Source: Yoonia rosea
GTDB lineage: Bacteria > Pseudomonadota > Alphaproteobacteria > Rhodobacterales > Rhodobacteraceae
Reading direction: 5' to 3'
Length of the DNA: 64,000 bases
NCBI RefSeq assembly: GCF_900156505.1
Contig: NZ_FTPR01000002.1
Span: forward strand, 558,001 to 622,000
The notes below the pieces were generated by a model that was not told where the DNA came from, did no database searches, and saw only the letters and a program-made list of their open reading frames with translations. Shown piece after piece: positions 26,550-35,002 of the stretch. The first letter of the stretch is position 1. Every line of letters starts with the position of its first letter. The position numbers and the translations under genes are program-made.

Positions 26550-28130
26550 TTACGTGTTCGCCTTTGCAGAGGGTTCTTCAATCCAGTCCTGCAACACCTG
26601 AAGCGTTTCGGTTTCGCGCTCGGAGATAATGCGCTTGAGCCGCGCGACGGGATCGTTGTCTTCCTCAGCCCCGAGCATATTGCCCCCCATGAATCCGCCA
26701 AATTCCGAATCATCCATTGCCATGGCCATCGGCGGATTGATGTCGATCGGTTCGGCGCGGTCTTCCAGTTCCAACGGTCGTGATTGCGCGCCTGCGGATG
26801 TCAAAATCGGGAGTACGACAAAGAGGCCGAGGATCAGAGCAACAATCGCAAGTACACCGATCTGGATCAGTTGCATCATGTCGAGCGGACGCGCCGCGAT
26901 CGGACTAACGGCTGCAGTTCCCAGTGCCTCGAAAGGTTCAAATGGCATTGATCTGAGCGTGAGAATATCCCCGCGCTCTGGATTCAGCCCGACGGCAGAA
27001 GCAACCAGCGCTTCAAGAGCCGCGAGTTCTTCGGCAGATCGTGGGGTGATCGTGACCGTGCCGTCATCGGTGGTCTCGACCACATCGTTGACAAGCACTG
27101 CGACGGTCAACCGCCGGATTGCGCCCGGCGCGCGCGTCAATTGGCGTTCGGTCTGGGAGACTTCATAGTTGGTCAAAGTCCGGCTTTCGGTGTTTTCATT
27201 GCTGGATGAGCCGGTATTCGCCCCCGCATCGCCTTCGGGCAGGTTCGATGCCACGGTCACATCGCCGCCGCGGCTATCGGTGGATGTGCCGGCACTTTCG
27301 GTCACATCGGTACTGATGGCGATGCGACTGTCCGGATCGACCCGGCGTTCGGTAATCATTTCGGTCTCTGTCACCTGATCAACCGAGACTTCGACGACAG
27401 CGTTTCCTGCGCCCACCCGTGCCGCCAAAAGCCGCTCTGCGCGTTGGCGCAGGTTTTCGGCCTGCTCATCGCCGCTCGCACCATCTTGTGCGGCATCGCC
27501 TTGCGACAGCAACCCGCCCGCATCATCAATCACGGCGACATCATTCGGGGAAAGGCCTGGTACTGCCGCGCCGATCAGGTACTGCAACGCCTTGATTTGT
27601 TGTGCTGAAAGCCCTGCCCCGTCCGTGGTGACGGTGACCGCCGCTGTCTGGCCCTGTTCGCGTTGAAAGGGCCGTTGGGAAGGCGTCGAGATATGGACGC
27701 GCGCCGCGCGGATCTGCGGATTGGCAAGGATTGTGCGTGCAAGTTCACCCTCTTTGGCGCGCCAATAGGCGGCGTCAAACATTTGCGCAGTCGTGCTGAA
27801 CCCTGATAGCGAATCGAGCAACTCGTACCCCTGTCGACCCGTCGCAGGCAGCCCCTGACCGGCCAGCGCCATCCGCAGCGAATCGCGTTCTGTCGTGGGC
27901 ACATAGATCGCACTGCCCCGCACTTCATAGGCGACACCCTGTTGATCCAACGCCGTGATGACATCGCCCGCAGCTGCTGCCTCTAAGCCGCCAAAAAGCA
28001 GGGACATGTCCCGTGTACCCGCACCGCGGGCCAGCAAAAGAACGGCCGCAAATACGGCCACTGTGACAAATATTACTACGATCCGCCGCTGCACACTGAG
28101 CGCGGACCAGAGCTTGCCAAAGTTTTCCAA
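26550..28130 (-). CDS. fliF: Flagellar MS-ring protein FliF
   Basis: 526 residues. N-terminal TM helix (IVVIFVTVAVFAAVLLLARG) and C-terminal TM helix (IQIGVLAIVALILGLFVVLPIL) enclose periplasmic ring-building motifs, including ATGRQGYELLD and AYWRAKEGELARTI, with the acidic linker expected between the ring-building domain and TM2. The cytoplasmic tail after TM2 is about 80 residues and normally binds FliG. First gene of the minus-strand operon, divergent from fliL across a 120-bp promoter region that contains a CtrA-like box. Confidence 0.96.
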   Translation of the reverse strand: MENFGKLWSALSVQRRIVVIFVTVAVFAAVLLLARGAGTRDMSLLFGGLEAAAAGDVITALDQQGVAYEVRGSAIYVPTTERDSLRMALAGQGLPATGRQGYELLDSLSGFSTTAQMFDAAYWRAKEGELARTILANPQIRAARVHISTPSQRPFQREQGQTAAVTVTTDGAGLSAQQIKALQYLIGAAVPGLSPNDVAVIDDAGGLLSQGDAAQDGASGDEQAENLRQRAERLLAARVGAGNAVVEVSVDQVTETEMITERRVDPDSRIAISTDVTESAGTSTDSRGGDVTVASNLPEGDAGANTGSSSNENTESRTLTNYEVSQTERQLTRAPGAIRRLTVAVLVNDVVETTDDGTVTITPRSAEELAALEALVASAVGLNPERGDILTLRSMPFEPFEALGTAAVSPIAARPLDMMQLIQIGVLAIVALILGLFVVLPILTSAGAQSRPLELEDRAEPIDINPPMAMAMDDSEFGGFMGGNMLGAEEDNDPVARLKRIISERETETLQVLQDWIEEPSAKANT

Positions 28131-28187
28131 GTTGGTTTCTCCATTCCGTTGGCATTCTGCCGATGTGTCGTGTTTGGCTGATGAGAC

Positions 28188-28202
28188 TTAACAATCGGTT
28201 AG
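28188..28202. promoter_or_regulatory. CtrA-like box between divergent fliF and fliL
   Basis: TTAA-caatcgg-TTAG matches the TTAA-N7-TTAA consensus at 7 of 8 positions, 49 bp before fliL and 58 bp before fliF. A shared site would coordinate both operons. Prediction by pattern only. Confidence 0.45.
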
Positions 28203-28250
28203 GGCTTTTCGGTTTATTCACCATGTCATGGAAATTTCAGGAGCAGTCTC

Positions 28251-28748
28251 ATGACAACCGATGCCGATGTGGACCAGGATGCACCGCGCAAGGCGTCAAA
28301 GCTGCCTTTGCTTTTGGGGCTGGTTCTGGCTTTGCTTGGTGGTGGTGGCGGTTTTTTTGCGGTCCAATCAGGGATGCTGGGTGGCGGCGCTTCTTCCGAA
28401 GTGGAAGAGGTCGAAGTCGCGTCAGGCGCTGAGGATGCACGGGATGTTGACGTTTCCTTTGTCCCGATTGATCCCCTTGTCATTTCGCTGCCCGGTGAAG
28501 GCGGGCGTAATTTTCTGCGCTTTTCCGCGCAGTTAGAGGTGCCGCCTGCTTACGCTGCCGAAGTTGAGGCGATTAAACCGCGCATCGTTGATGTCTTGAA
28601 CGGATATCTGCGCGCCGTTGAAATCGCATCTTTAGAAGATCCAGACGCTCTGGTCCGGCTGCGCGCACAAATGCTCCGCCGCATTCAGGTTGTCACGGGG
28701 CCGGGTCGGGTGACCGATCTGCTGATTATGGAATTTGTTCTGAGCTAG
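28251..28748 (+). CDS. fliL: Flagellar basal-body-associated protein FliL
   Basis: 165 residues: short cytoplasmic N-terminus, one TM helix (about 18-36, LPLLLGLVLALLGGGGGFFAV), an acidic linker and a periplasmic stomatin-like FliL domain with PLVISLPGEGGRNFLRFSAQLEV and DLLIMEFVLS. FliL surrounds the stator units and strengthens torque. AGGAG seven bases before ATG 28251. It heads the operon fliL-hyp-motE-motA-hyp. A second FliL-like gene lies at 37222-37722. Confidence 0.94.
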   Translation: MTTDADVDQDAPRKASKLPLLLGLVLALLGGGGGFFAVQSGMLGGGASSEVEEVEVASGAEDARDVDVSFVPIDPLVISLPGEGGRNFLRFSAQLEVPPAYAAEVEAIKPRIVDVLNGYLRAVEIASLEDPDALVRLRAQMLRRIQVVTGPGRVTDLLIMEFVLS

Positions 28749-28761
28749 AAAGGTGCCGTTT

Positions 28762-29118
28762 ATGACCATGATTGCCGATGTTTTACTGGTGGCCGGCGCA
28801 TTGGGCGCTGCGCTCTATTGCCTTGTGCTGTCACGCCGTTTGCGGCGTTTTACCGACCTTGAAAAAGGCGTCGGTGGCGCGGTGGCAGTCCTGTCCGTGC
28901 AGGTTGATGATCTGACTGCGATCCTGACACAGGCCCAGACGACCGCTAAGGCCTCGGTCGCGCAGCTTGATGCGGTCAGCGAGCGGGCCGAGGTCGCGCA
29001 TAAGCGGCTCGAGCTGTCGATCGCGTCGATGCATGATCTTCCGCAAAAAGTGCAGCCAAACGTGACCCAAAGCCCCTTCTTTGTGCGCAGGCAGACCGGG
29101 GACGTTGCGAAACAATGA
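28762..29118 (+). CDS. Small membrane-anchored protein between fliL and motE (possibly DUF6468-like)
   Basis: 118 residues. One N-terminal TM helix (MTMIADVLLVAGALGAALYCLVL), a basic patch RRLRRF, then a helix-rich region (about 35-100) that looks like a coiled coil. I do not recognise it with certainty; alphaproteobacterial flagellar loci carry a small DUF6468 protein in this place. ATG 28762 is preferred over GTG 28753 because AAGG is well spaced. The stop overlaps the motE start (ATGA), so it is translated with the stator genes and may help assemble them. Confidence 0.7.
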   Translation: MTMIADVLLVAGALGAALYCLVLSRRLRRFTDLEKGVGGAVAVLSVQVDDLTAILTQAQTTAKASVAQLDAVSERAEVAHKRLELSIASMHDLPQKVQPNVTQSPFFVRRQTGDVAKQ

Positions 29119-29687
29119 AACAGTCGCGCCGCAAGAAAACGGGCCCCGGCGTTCTTCAGGTTATTACCTGTTTGCTAGTGGCCTCTGCCGTGTTGCGCCT
29201 TGCAACAGAAGTAGGGCCCGCGATGGCCAATGAAGGTGCGGAGATCCCTTATGACGAGGCAAGCGCGCCCTCGGATACGGGCGCAACAGATTCTCTTTTG
29301 TCGGCGTTGCAGGCGCGTGAACGGCGCCTGACAGAGCGGGAAGCTCAGTTGACTGCCCGTCTGGAGGCGCTGCGCGTTGCAGAAGGTGAGATAGATCAAA
29401 AACTGGAGGAACTTGTTGCAGCAGAGGCCCGCCTGAGCGCGACAATCGCCTTGGCTGATACGGCTGCGGAATCTGATCTTGCGCAGTTAACGACGGTTTA
29501 TGAAAATATGAAACCGCGCGAAGCAGCCGATCTCTTTGCGCAGATGCCCCCACAGTTTGCTGCCGGGTTTCTGGGGCTGATGCGGCCGGATGCTGCCGCG
29601 TCGATCATGACCGAACTGGACCCGGAAATCGCCTATTCGTTCAGCGTTGTCCTCGCTGGCCGCAACGCGGAAGTGCCGACCGAGTAG
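29115..29687 (+). CDS. motE: MotE-like periplasmic stator chaperone (MgtE-N-like domain)
   Basis: 190 residues. Hydrophobic N-terminus (about 13-35), acidic spacer, a long coiled coil (about 60-115, with ARERRLTEREAQLTARLEAL), and a C-terminal MgtE-N-like domain, VYENMKPREAADLFAQMPPQFAAGFLGLM. This layout matches MotE of rhizobia, a chaperone for the periplasmic MotC in stator function. It lies directly upstream of motA. The overlap with the preceding gene suggests coupling. Confidence 0.8.
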   Translation: MKQSRRKKTGPGVLQVITCLLVASAVLRLATEVGPAMANEGAEIPYDEASAPSDTGATDSLLSALQARERRLTEREAQLTARLEALRVAEGEIDQKLEELVAAEARLSATIALADTAAESDLAQLTTVYENMKPREAADLFAQMPPQFAAGFLGLMRPDAAASIMTELDPEIAYSFSVVLAGRNAEVPTE

Positions 29688-29703
29688 CTGCAGAGAAATC
29701 ATT

Positions 29704-29727
29704 AATCCCTTCGCACTAGAAGGGATT
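29704..29727. promoter_or_regulatory. Perfect 9-bp hairpin between motE and motA
   Basis: AATCCCTTC-GCACTA-GAAGGGATT: nine perfect pairs with a six-base loop in the 79-bp motE-motA gap. Only a weak T-rich run follows (ACTTCTTTTG 13 bases later), so it may be a partial attenuator, an mRNA-stability element that sets motA level relative to the upstream genes, or an operator. Confidence 0.5.
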
Positions 29728-29766
29728 CGGTAACATCCACTTCTTTTGAGCAGGGAGCCGCGCCCA

Positions 29767-30636
29767 ATGGTCGGTCTATTCGGTATCGTCTTTGTCTTCG
29801 TCACGGTCTTTGGCGGATACCTTTTGGCTGGCGGAAAGATGGGTATTATCATCGCCGCCTTGCCCTATGAGATGATCATGATTTGTGGGGCCGCGATCGG
29901 CGCATTCGCAATCAGTAATGATGGCTTTGCGATCAAGGCCACGCTCAAGGATCTGGGCAAGGTCGTGAAAGGGCCGAAATGGAAGGCGCAGGATTATCGC
30001 GATCTGTTGTGCTTGCTGTTCGAACTGCTGCGCGTCGCAAAAACAAATCCGGTTGCATTGGAAAGCCATATTGAGGCGCCCGATTCCTCAACGATTTTTG
30101 GCAAGTACTCCAAAATACTCGATGATGGTGAGGCGATTGCCCTGATCTGCGATACGCTGCGCTCGGCCTCGATGAACTATGACGATCCGCATCAGGTCGA
30201 AGAAATCCTCGAAAAGCGGATCGAGGCGACATTGCATCACAAACTTCACTCGACCCATGCACTGCAAACGGTTGCTGACGGTTTGCCAGCGCTGGGCATC
30301 GTGGCGGCGGTGTTGGGCGTGATCAAGACCATGGCTTCGATTGACCAGCCGCCCGAGGTGCTTGGCAAGCTGATTGGCGGCGCGCTCGTCGGGACATTCC
30401 TGGGGGTGTTCCTCGCCTATGGGTTCGTTGGTCCGTTTTCGGCCAAGGTGAAGGCCGTGATTGAAGAAGACGCCCATTTTCACCAGCTTATTCGTGAAGT
30501 GCTGATCGCTAACCTGCATGCGCATGCCCCAAATATCTGTGTCGAAGTCGGGCGCCAGAACATGCCGGGCCATTACCGGCCCAGCTTTGCCGAGATGGAA
30601 GATGCGTTGAAGGCGACCAAACAGGACGCCGCATGA
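29767..30636 (+). CDS. motA: Flagellar stator protein MotA
   Basis: 289 residues, four TM helices with the large cytoplasmic loop between TM2 and TM3. The loop holds the torque-generating charged region (ILEKRIEATLHHKLH), and TM3 has DGLPALGIVAAVLGVIKTM. The MotA family's LIGGALVGTFLGVFLAYGFVGPF follows as TM4. AGGGAG nine bases before ATG 29767 decides the start. Stop overlaps the next gene (ATGA). The partner motB is 10 kb away in a separate operon. Confidence 0.96.
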   Translation: MVGLFGIVFVFVTVFGGYLLAGGKMGIIIAALPYEMIMICGAAIGAFAISNDGFAIKATLKDLGKVVKGPKWKAQDYRDLLCLLFELLRVAKTNPVALESHIEAPDSSTIFGKYSKILDDGEAIALICDTLRSASMNYDDPHQVEEILEKRIEATLHHKLHSTHALQTVADGLPALGIVAAVLGVIKTMASIDQPPEVLGKLIGGALVGTFLGVFLAYGFVGPFSAKVKAVIEEDAHFHQLIREVLIANLHAHAPNICVEVGRQNMPGHYRPSFAEMEDALKATKQDAA

Positions 30637-32747
30637 GATACCGTCTATTGCTGTCATTGCTGGTTTTTTGGCCGCATTTGGTGGCTGCGGCGCCCTTGCG
30701 TGTCCAGACGGGCGAACATGCGAATTTTACGCGGGTGGTCATTGGCCTGCCGTCCGGCGCTGATTGGCAACTTGGGCGCGTGTCAGCCGGCTATGCGGTT
30801 CGCGTGTCCGCCACCGATGGTTTCATGCTTGACGATTTCTTCACGCTGATCCCGCGGGACCGCATTTCAGAAGTCTCCCAAGACCCCGAGGCGGGAGAGT
30901 TGCAGCTGATCGTTGATTGTGACTGTCATGCGATTGCCAGTGTCTACCTTTCAAATTTTCTGGTGGTTGATATCCGCGACGGACCTGCTCCGTTAAATTC
31001 GCCGTTTGAGGGGGCTCTGGTTTCGTCGAACACGGTGACGCCGGATCCTTCCTTAACTGGACTTTTGGGGTTCCCTTACCGACCAGCGCAGAACCGGCTT
31101 CTGCCACTGGTCACCCCTCGTTTTCTGGGGGCGGAATTGGAGCCGCCTGCAAACACTGCGGAGCAAAATGAAGACGTTGCAGATAGTCCTGCCCCCGTTG
31201 TATCGACCGTGTCCGCAGATGACGCGCTGCGCCGGATTGCACAGTCGCTGACAGAAAGCGTTGGACGCGGCCTGACCGAAGGGTTGCTACAGGAGGGGTT
31301 AAGCACAGCATCTCCGACTTCCACAACCAGTGATGATCTTGGCCGTCCGCCGCTGCAGGCGCGCGCAGACTTGCCCGGCGTGACGGCGAGAACCAGTATT
31401 GATCCGCTCGCAGTTGAAAGCGCTGCACCTGCGCCGCAGACGCAAGACGGACAGAGGTGTTTGCCGGAAGCCGCATTTGATGTTGCATCGTGGGGCAACG
31501 ATAGCCCGCCCGGCCAGCAGCTCAACCTGATACGCAATGGGTTGGCTGCAGAGGATGGCCGGTTTGCAGAAGGCTCCTTGCTCACTTTGGCGCGCCTCTA
31601 TGTGTTTTTAGGCTTCGGTCGCGAAGCGCAGCAGGCGCTTGAGCTTGAGGGTGTGCAATCGCAGGATCGGATGCTTTTGCGTGCAATTGCGCAAATAATT
31701 GATGATGAACCTGTCGCCCACGCGGTCTTTGCGGGCCAGGTCAGCTGTCCGACAAATGTCGCGCTTTGGGCGCTTTTGGCGCACCCGGCAGCGCCGACAG
31801 ATGCACAGGTGAACCGTGCTGCTGTTGTGAATGGTTATCGCGCGTTGCCGATTTTTGTGCAGCAGGCCATCGTTTCCCGCCTTTCTCAGGCGCTCTTGGC
31901 GATTGGGGCAGAGGACGAGGCGCTGCAAGTGCTAGCTCCTCAGACCGCAGTGGCAAGTGGTGACATTGCACGCGTCCTTGCCGAGGCATCGCTGGCCGAA
32001 GCTTTGGGCGAGGACACGCTTGCAATGGATAAGATAAAAGACGCGGCACGAAATGATCCTCGCACGGGTCCAGAAGCGATGGCGCGTTTTTTCCGTGAAG
32101 GCGCATCGCGTGGCATCGGTTTTTCTGATGAGGATTTCTTGCTTGCCGATGCGCTGCGATTCGAGACCGCAGATTTGCCTGCGGCAACCGAACTCGCTGA
32201 TGCCCAGTTTGTTGGCTATCTGTCTGTTGATCGCTTTGAGGATGCGCGCAGCCTGCTGATATCGCGGCGGAATACGCTTTCGGACGACGCATATGTCACG
32301 CGGGAATCTGATGTCTATCAGCAAGCAGCTCGGCGCATGCCGGATGCGGCATTTCTGGAATTCGTCTGGCAAGTAGATCTTTCGCGGCAGGATGCAGAAA
32401 CGCAGAATGTGATTGCAGAGCGATTGGTTGAACTGGGCTTTCCGGACCGCGCCATCGCGGTGCTGACTTCACCTGCTGAAGGAGAGGACGCCGCACAAAG
32501 GGATCTGCTTATCGCAGACGCACTGCAGGCCATCGCGGCGACCCGGCCGGTCATGGTAGAACTTGGAAATACGCTTCCATCTGGTGACGGTGATTTGGAT
32601 GGTTTTGAAGGTGCAATGACGCAGGCGTTTAACCCGATTGATCGGCCAACATTGCGTGACAGCCGTACCTTGGTCGACACCGCTGCGCAGTCGCGTGAGA
32701 GCATTCGCGCACTTCTGCAAAGTGTACCGGCACCCTCGAACTTCTGA
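30633..32747 (+). CDS. Periplasmic AMIN-like / helical-repeat protein of the flagellar locus, unknown function
   Basis: 704 residues. A signal peptide (MRYRLLLSLLVFWPHLVAAA) is followed by a beta-rich region (about 22-115) where ANFTRVVIGLPSG and SNFLVVDIRDG resemble an AMIN (peptidoglycan/envelope-binding) domain. A low-complexity linker follows, then from about residue 290 an alanine/leucine-rich helical-repeat region reminiscent of TPR/SEL1 arrays. It is translationally coupled to motA (ATGA overlap), so a role in stator anchoring, analogous to rhizobial MotC, is an inference. I find no named family. Confidence 0.75.
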   Translation: MRYRLLLSLLVFWPHLVAAAPLRVQTGEHANFTRVVIGLPSGADWQLGRVSAGYAVRVSATDGFMLDDFFTLIPRDRISEVSQDPEAGELQLIVDCDCHAIASVYLSNFLVVDIRDGPAPLNSPFEGALVSSNTVTPDPSLTGLLGFPYRPAQNRLLPLVTPRFLGAELEPPANTAEQNEDVADSPAPVVSTVSADDALRRIAQSLTESVGRGLTEGLLQEGLSTASPTSTTSDDLGRPPLQARADLPGVTARTSIDPLAVESAAPAPQTQDGQRCLPEAAFDVASWGNDSPPGQQLNLIRNGLAAEDGRFAEGSLLTLARLYVFLGFGREAQQALELEGVQSQDRMLLRAIAQIIDDEPVAHAVFAGQVSCPTNVALWALLAHPAAPTDAQVNRAAVVNGYRALPIFVQQAIVSRLSQALLAIGAEDEALQVLAPQTAVASGDIARVLAEASLAEALGEDTLAMDKIKDAARNDPRTGPEAMARFFREGASRGIGFSDEDFLLADALRFETADLPAATELADAQFVGYLSVDRFEDARSLLISRRNTLSDDAYVTRESDVYQQAARRMPDAAFLEFVWQVDLSRQDAETQNVIAERLVELGFPDRAIAVLTSPAEGEDAAQRDLLIADALQAIAATRPVMVELGNTLPSGDGDLDGFEGAMTQAFNPIDRPTLRDSRTLVDTAAQSRESIRALLQSVPAPSNF

Positions 32748-32784
32748 TGGCTGCTTACAGTTTGTAAAGCAATTCGACCTAACA

Positions 32785-32817
32785 CGGTTGGGGAGTGACA
32801 GAAGTTCCCCCAAACCG
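32785..32817 (+). terminator. Hairpin upstream of flhA (possible weak terminator/attenuator)
   Basis: CGGTTGGGGA pairs with TTCCCCCAAACCG across a ten-base loop, with one bulge. It lies 38 bp after the 704-residue gene and 95 bp before flhA. No T-tract follows, so it may end or attenuate the stator operon, or protect an mRNA end. Confidence 0.35.
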
Positions 32818-32911
32818 AGGCCGGCAGAATGCCAGTGACACTATCGCATCTCAGTCAAACCTGTGAAGTTTTGCGCGCGATCCAGCGACGCTTGTTGACA
32901 GGTGACAGGAC

Positions 32912-35002
32912 GTGAACGGTCTGTCTTTCAAAAGTGTTTTTCAGCCAACGATCCTGCTGGCGGTGGCCCTTATGGCTGTGATCGTGATGATGATCCTGCC
33001 CATGCCGTCCTGGGTTTTGGATATCGGTCTTGCGGCGTCTTTCGCGCTGGCGATCCTGATGTTCACGGTAACGCTATTTATCGATCGACCACTTGATTTC
33101 TCGGCTTTCCCGACGGTCCTTCTTGCTTCATTGATCCTGCGTCTATCGTTGAACGTTTCCTCGACAAAACTGATCATCGGTGAAGGCCATACCGGTACAG
33201 ATGCTGCCGGCGAAGTGATTGAAGGCTTCGCTATGTTTGTCATGGGAGGCAGCGTTATCCTTGGTATCGTGATTTTTTGTGTCCTGTTGATTGTCAACTT
33301 TGTAGTAATCAACAAAGGGGCCACGCGCATGGCCGAAGTCGGTGCGCGTTTTGCACTTGATGCGATGCCGGGCAAGCAGCTCGCGATTGATAGCGATGTG
33401 GCTGCCGGCGCGATCGACCACAATGAAGCCAAAGAAAGACGCGAGCGCGAACAGGCCGAAACAACGTTCTTTGGCTCATTGGACGGGGCATCGAAATTTG
33501 TGAAAGGCGATGCAATCGCAGGCCTTTTGATCACAGCGCTCAACCTGATTGTGGGGCTGATTGTCGGTATTACCGTCCATGATATGCCGGTCGGTCGTGC
33601 ATTCGAGACATATTCCATTTTGACGGTGGGCGATGGTCTCGTCTCACAAATCCCTGCAGTGGTGATTTCCATTGCGTCTGCGCTGCTTTTGGCCCGCGGT
33701 GGTGCAACGGGTGCGACAGACCTTGCACTGGTGACACAGCTTGGTCGTCATCCGGCGGCGCTGATGACTGTGGGCATCCTGATGGCGCTGCTCGCCCTTG
33801 TGCCGGGTCTGCCATTTATTCCGTTCATGCTTGGCGCAATTGCGTTGGGCGGTTGCGCTTTTGCGATGGCATCCTCTGCTCAACGCAAGGCCGATGGGCT
33901 TGCGGATATTGAGCAGCCGGCCGCCGAAAAACCTGTTCAGAATTCGCTCGGTGATATGCTCGATCTTGATGATATTCACGTCGAATTCGCCCCAGACCTT
34001 GTTGATATGGTGCTTGATCCGGGTACCGGACTGGATGCGCGGATCGCGAATATGCGCAGCCACGTTGCCAGCGAATTCGGGGTCATGTTGCCTGAAATCA
34101 GGTTGACCGATAATCCCGCACTGCCGCCCGGATACTACGTCGTTCATATTCAGGGTGTTGAGCAGGTACGTGATCGGCTGCAACCAAACCAGATCCTGGC
34201 ATTGATGAACGATAGCGGTGCCAGCGATATGCCGGGGGAGGTGGTGAATGAGCCGGTTTATGGTGCGCCCGCACGGTGGATTGATCCATCGGATCAGGAA
34301 AAGGCGGCTGTTGCTGGCTTGACCACGGTGCAACCGGCAGAAGTACTGGCGACGCATCTGCTTGAAATCGTGAAACGAAATTTCGCCCGCTTGCTGACAT
34401 TCAAGGCCCTGCGGCGGCGGCTGGATGAAATGACGAACCTGAGCGATCCGGATCGTGCGGCAGCTAATCGACGGATGCTGGATGAACTGGTTCCTGACAA
34501 AGTACCGCTTGATGTGCTGTTGTCGGTCTTGCGCTTGCTGCTGGAAGAGCGGGTTTCGATCCGCAATCTCGGGCTTATCATCGAGGCTGTCGCGGAGGGA
34601 CGGCAGCTGTTCCAAAGCGCCGATGCGATTGCTGAACATGTGCGCCAGCGGCTTGGGTTTCAGCTTGTGGCCAAGATGCGCAGACCAGACGGGACAATCC
34701 CTTTGGTGCAGCTGGCACCTGAGTGGGAAGATACCTTTGCCACCTATGAAATACGCACCGACCGCGGCGGCGGTGACGTGGCCCTGCCGCCCGAGAGCTT
34801 TAACCGGCTGGCCGACGGGATCGCGGAAAAGCTGGGGCAGGCCGCGAATGCCGGTGCTTATGCCGCAGTCGTGACATCGACACGCCGGAGGCGTTTTTTG
34901 CGTACGGTTATGGCGGCCAAGGGAATTATGAACCCGGTTCTATCCTTTGAGGAAATCGGCATTGATGCGCGGCCCGCGCTTGTTGGACTGGTCCCTGCGT
35001 GA
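32912..35002 (+). CDS. flhA: Flagellar export gate protein FlhA
   Basis: 696 residues: about eight N-terminal TM helices (residues 1-330) and a cytoplasmic C-domain that docks export substrates. The FHIPEP-type motif region is VSSTKLIIGEGHTGTDAAGEVIEGF, followed by charged loop GARFALDAMPGKQLAIDSDVAAGAI. GTG 32912 with AGGTGA six bases upstream is the start. Its stop TGA overlaps the fliR ATG by one base, giving a coupled flhA-fliR-flhB unit. Confidence 0.97.
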   Translation: MNGLSFKSVFQPTILLAVALMAVIVMMILPMPSWVLDIGLAASFALAILMFTVTLFIDRPLDFSAFPTVLLASLILRLSLNVSSTKLIIGEGHTGTDAAGEVIEGFAMFVMGGSVILGIVIFCVLLIVNFVVINKGATRMAEVGARFALDAMPGKQLAIDSDVAAGAIDHNEAKERREREQAETTFFGSLDGASKFVKGDAIAGLLITALNLIVGLIVGITVHDMPVGRAFETYSILTVGDGLVSQIPAVVISIASALLLARGGATGATDLALVTQLGRHPAALMTVGILMALLALVPGLPFIPFMLGAIALGGCAFAMASSAQRKADGLADIEQPAAEKPVQNSLGDMLDLDDIHVEFAPDLVDMVLDPGTGLDARIANMRSHVASEFGVMLPEIRLTDNPALPPGYYVVHIQGVEQVRDRLQPNQILALMNDSGASDMPGEVVNEPVYGAPARWIDPSDQEKAAVAGLTTVQPAEVLATHLLEIVKRNFARLLTFKALRRRLDEMTNLSDPDRAAANRRMLDELVPDKVPLDVLLSVLRLLLEERVSIRNLGLIIEAVAEGRQLFQSADAIAEHVRQRLGFQLVAKMRRPDGTIPLVQLAPEWEDTFATYEIRTDRGGGDVALPPESFNRLADGIAEKLGQAANAGAYAAVVTSTRRRRFLRTVMAAKGIMNPVLSFEEIGIDARPALVGLVPA

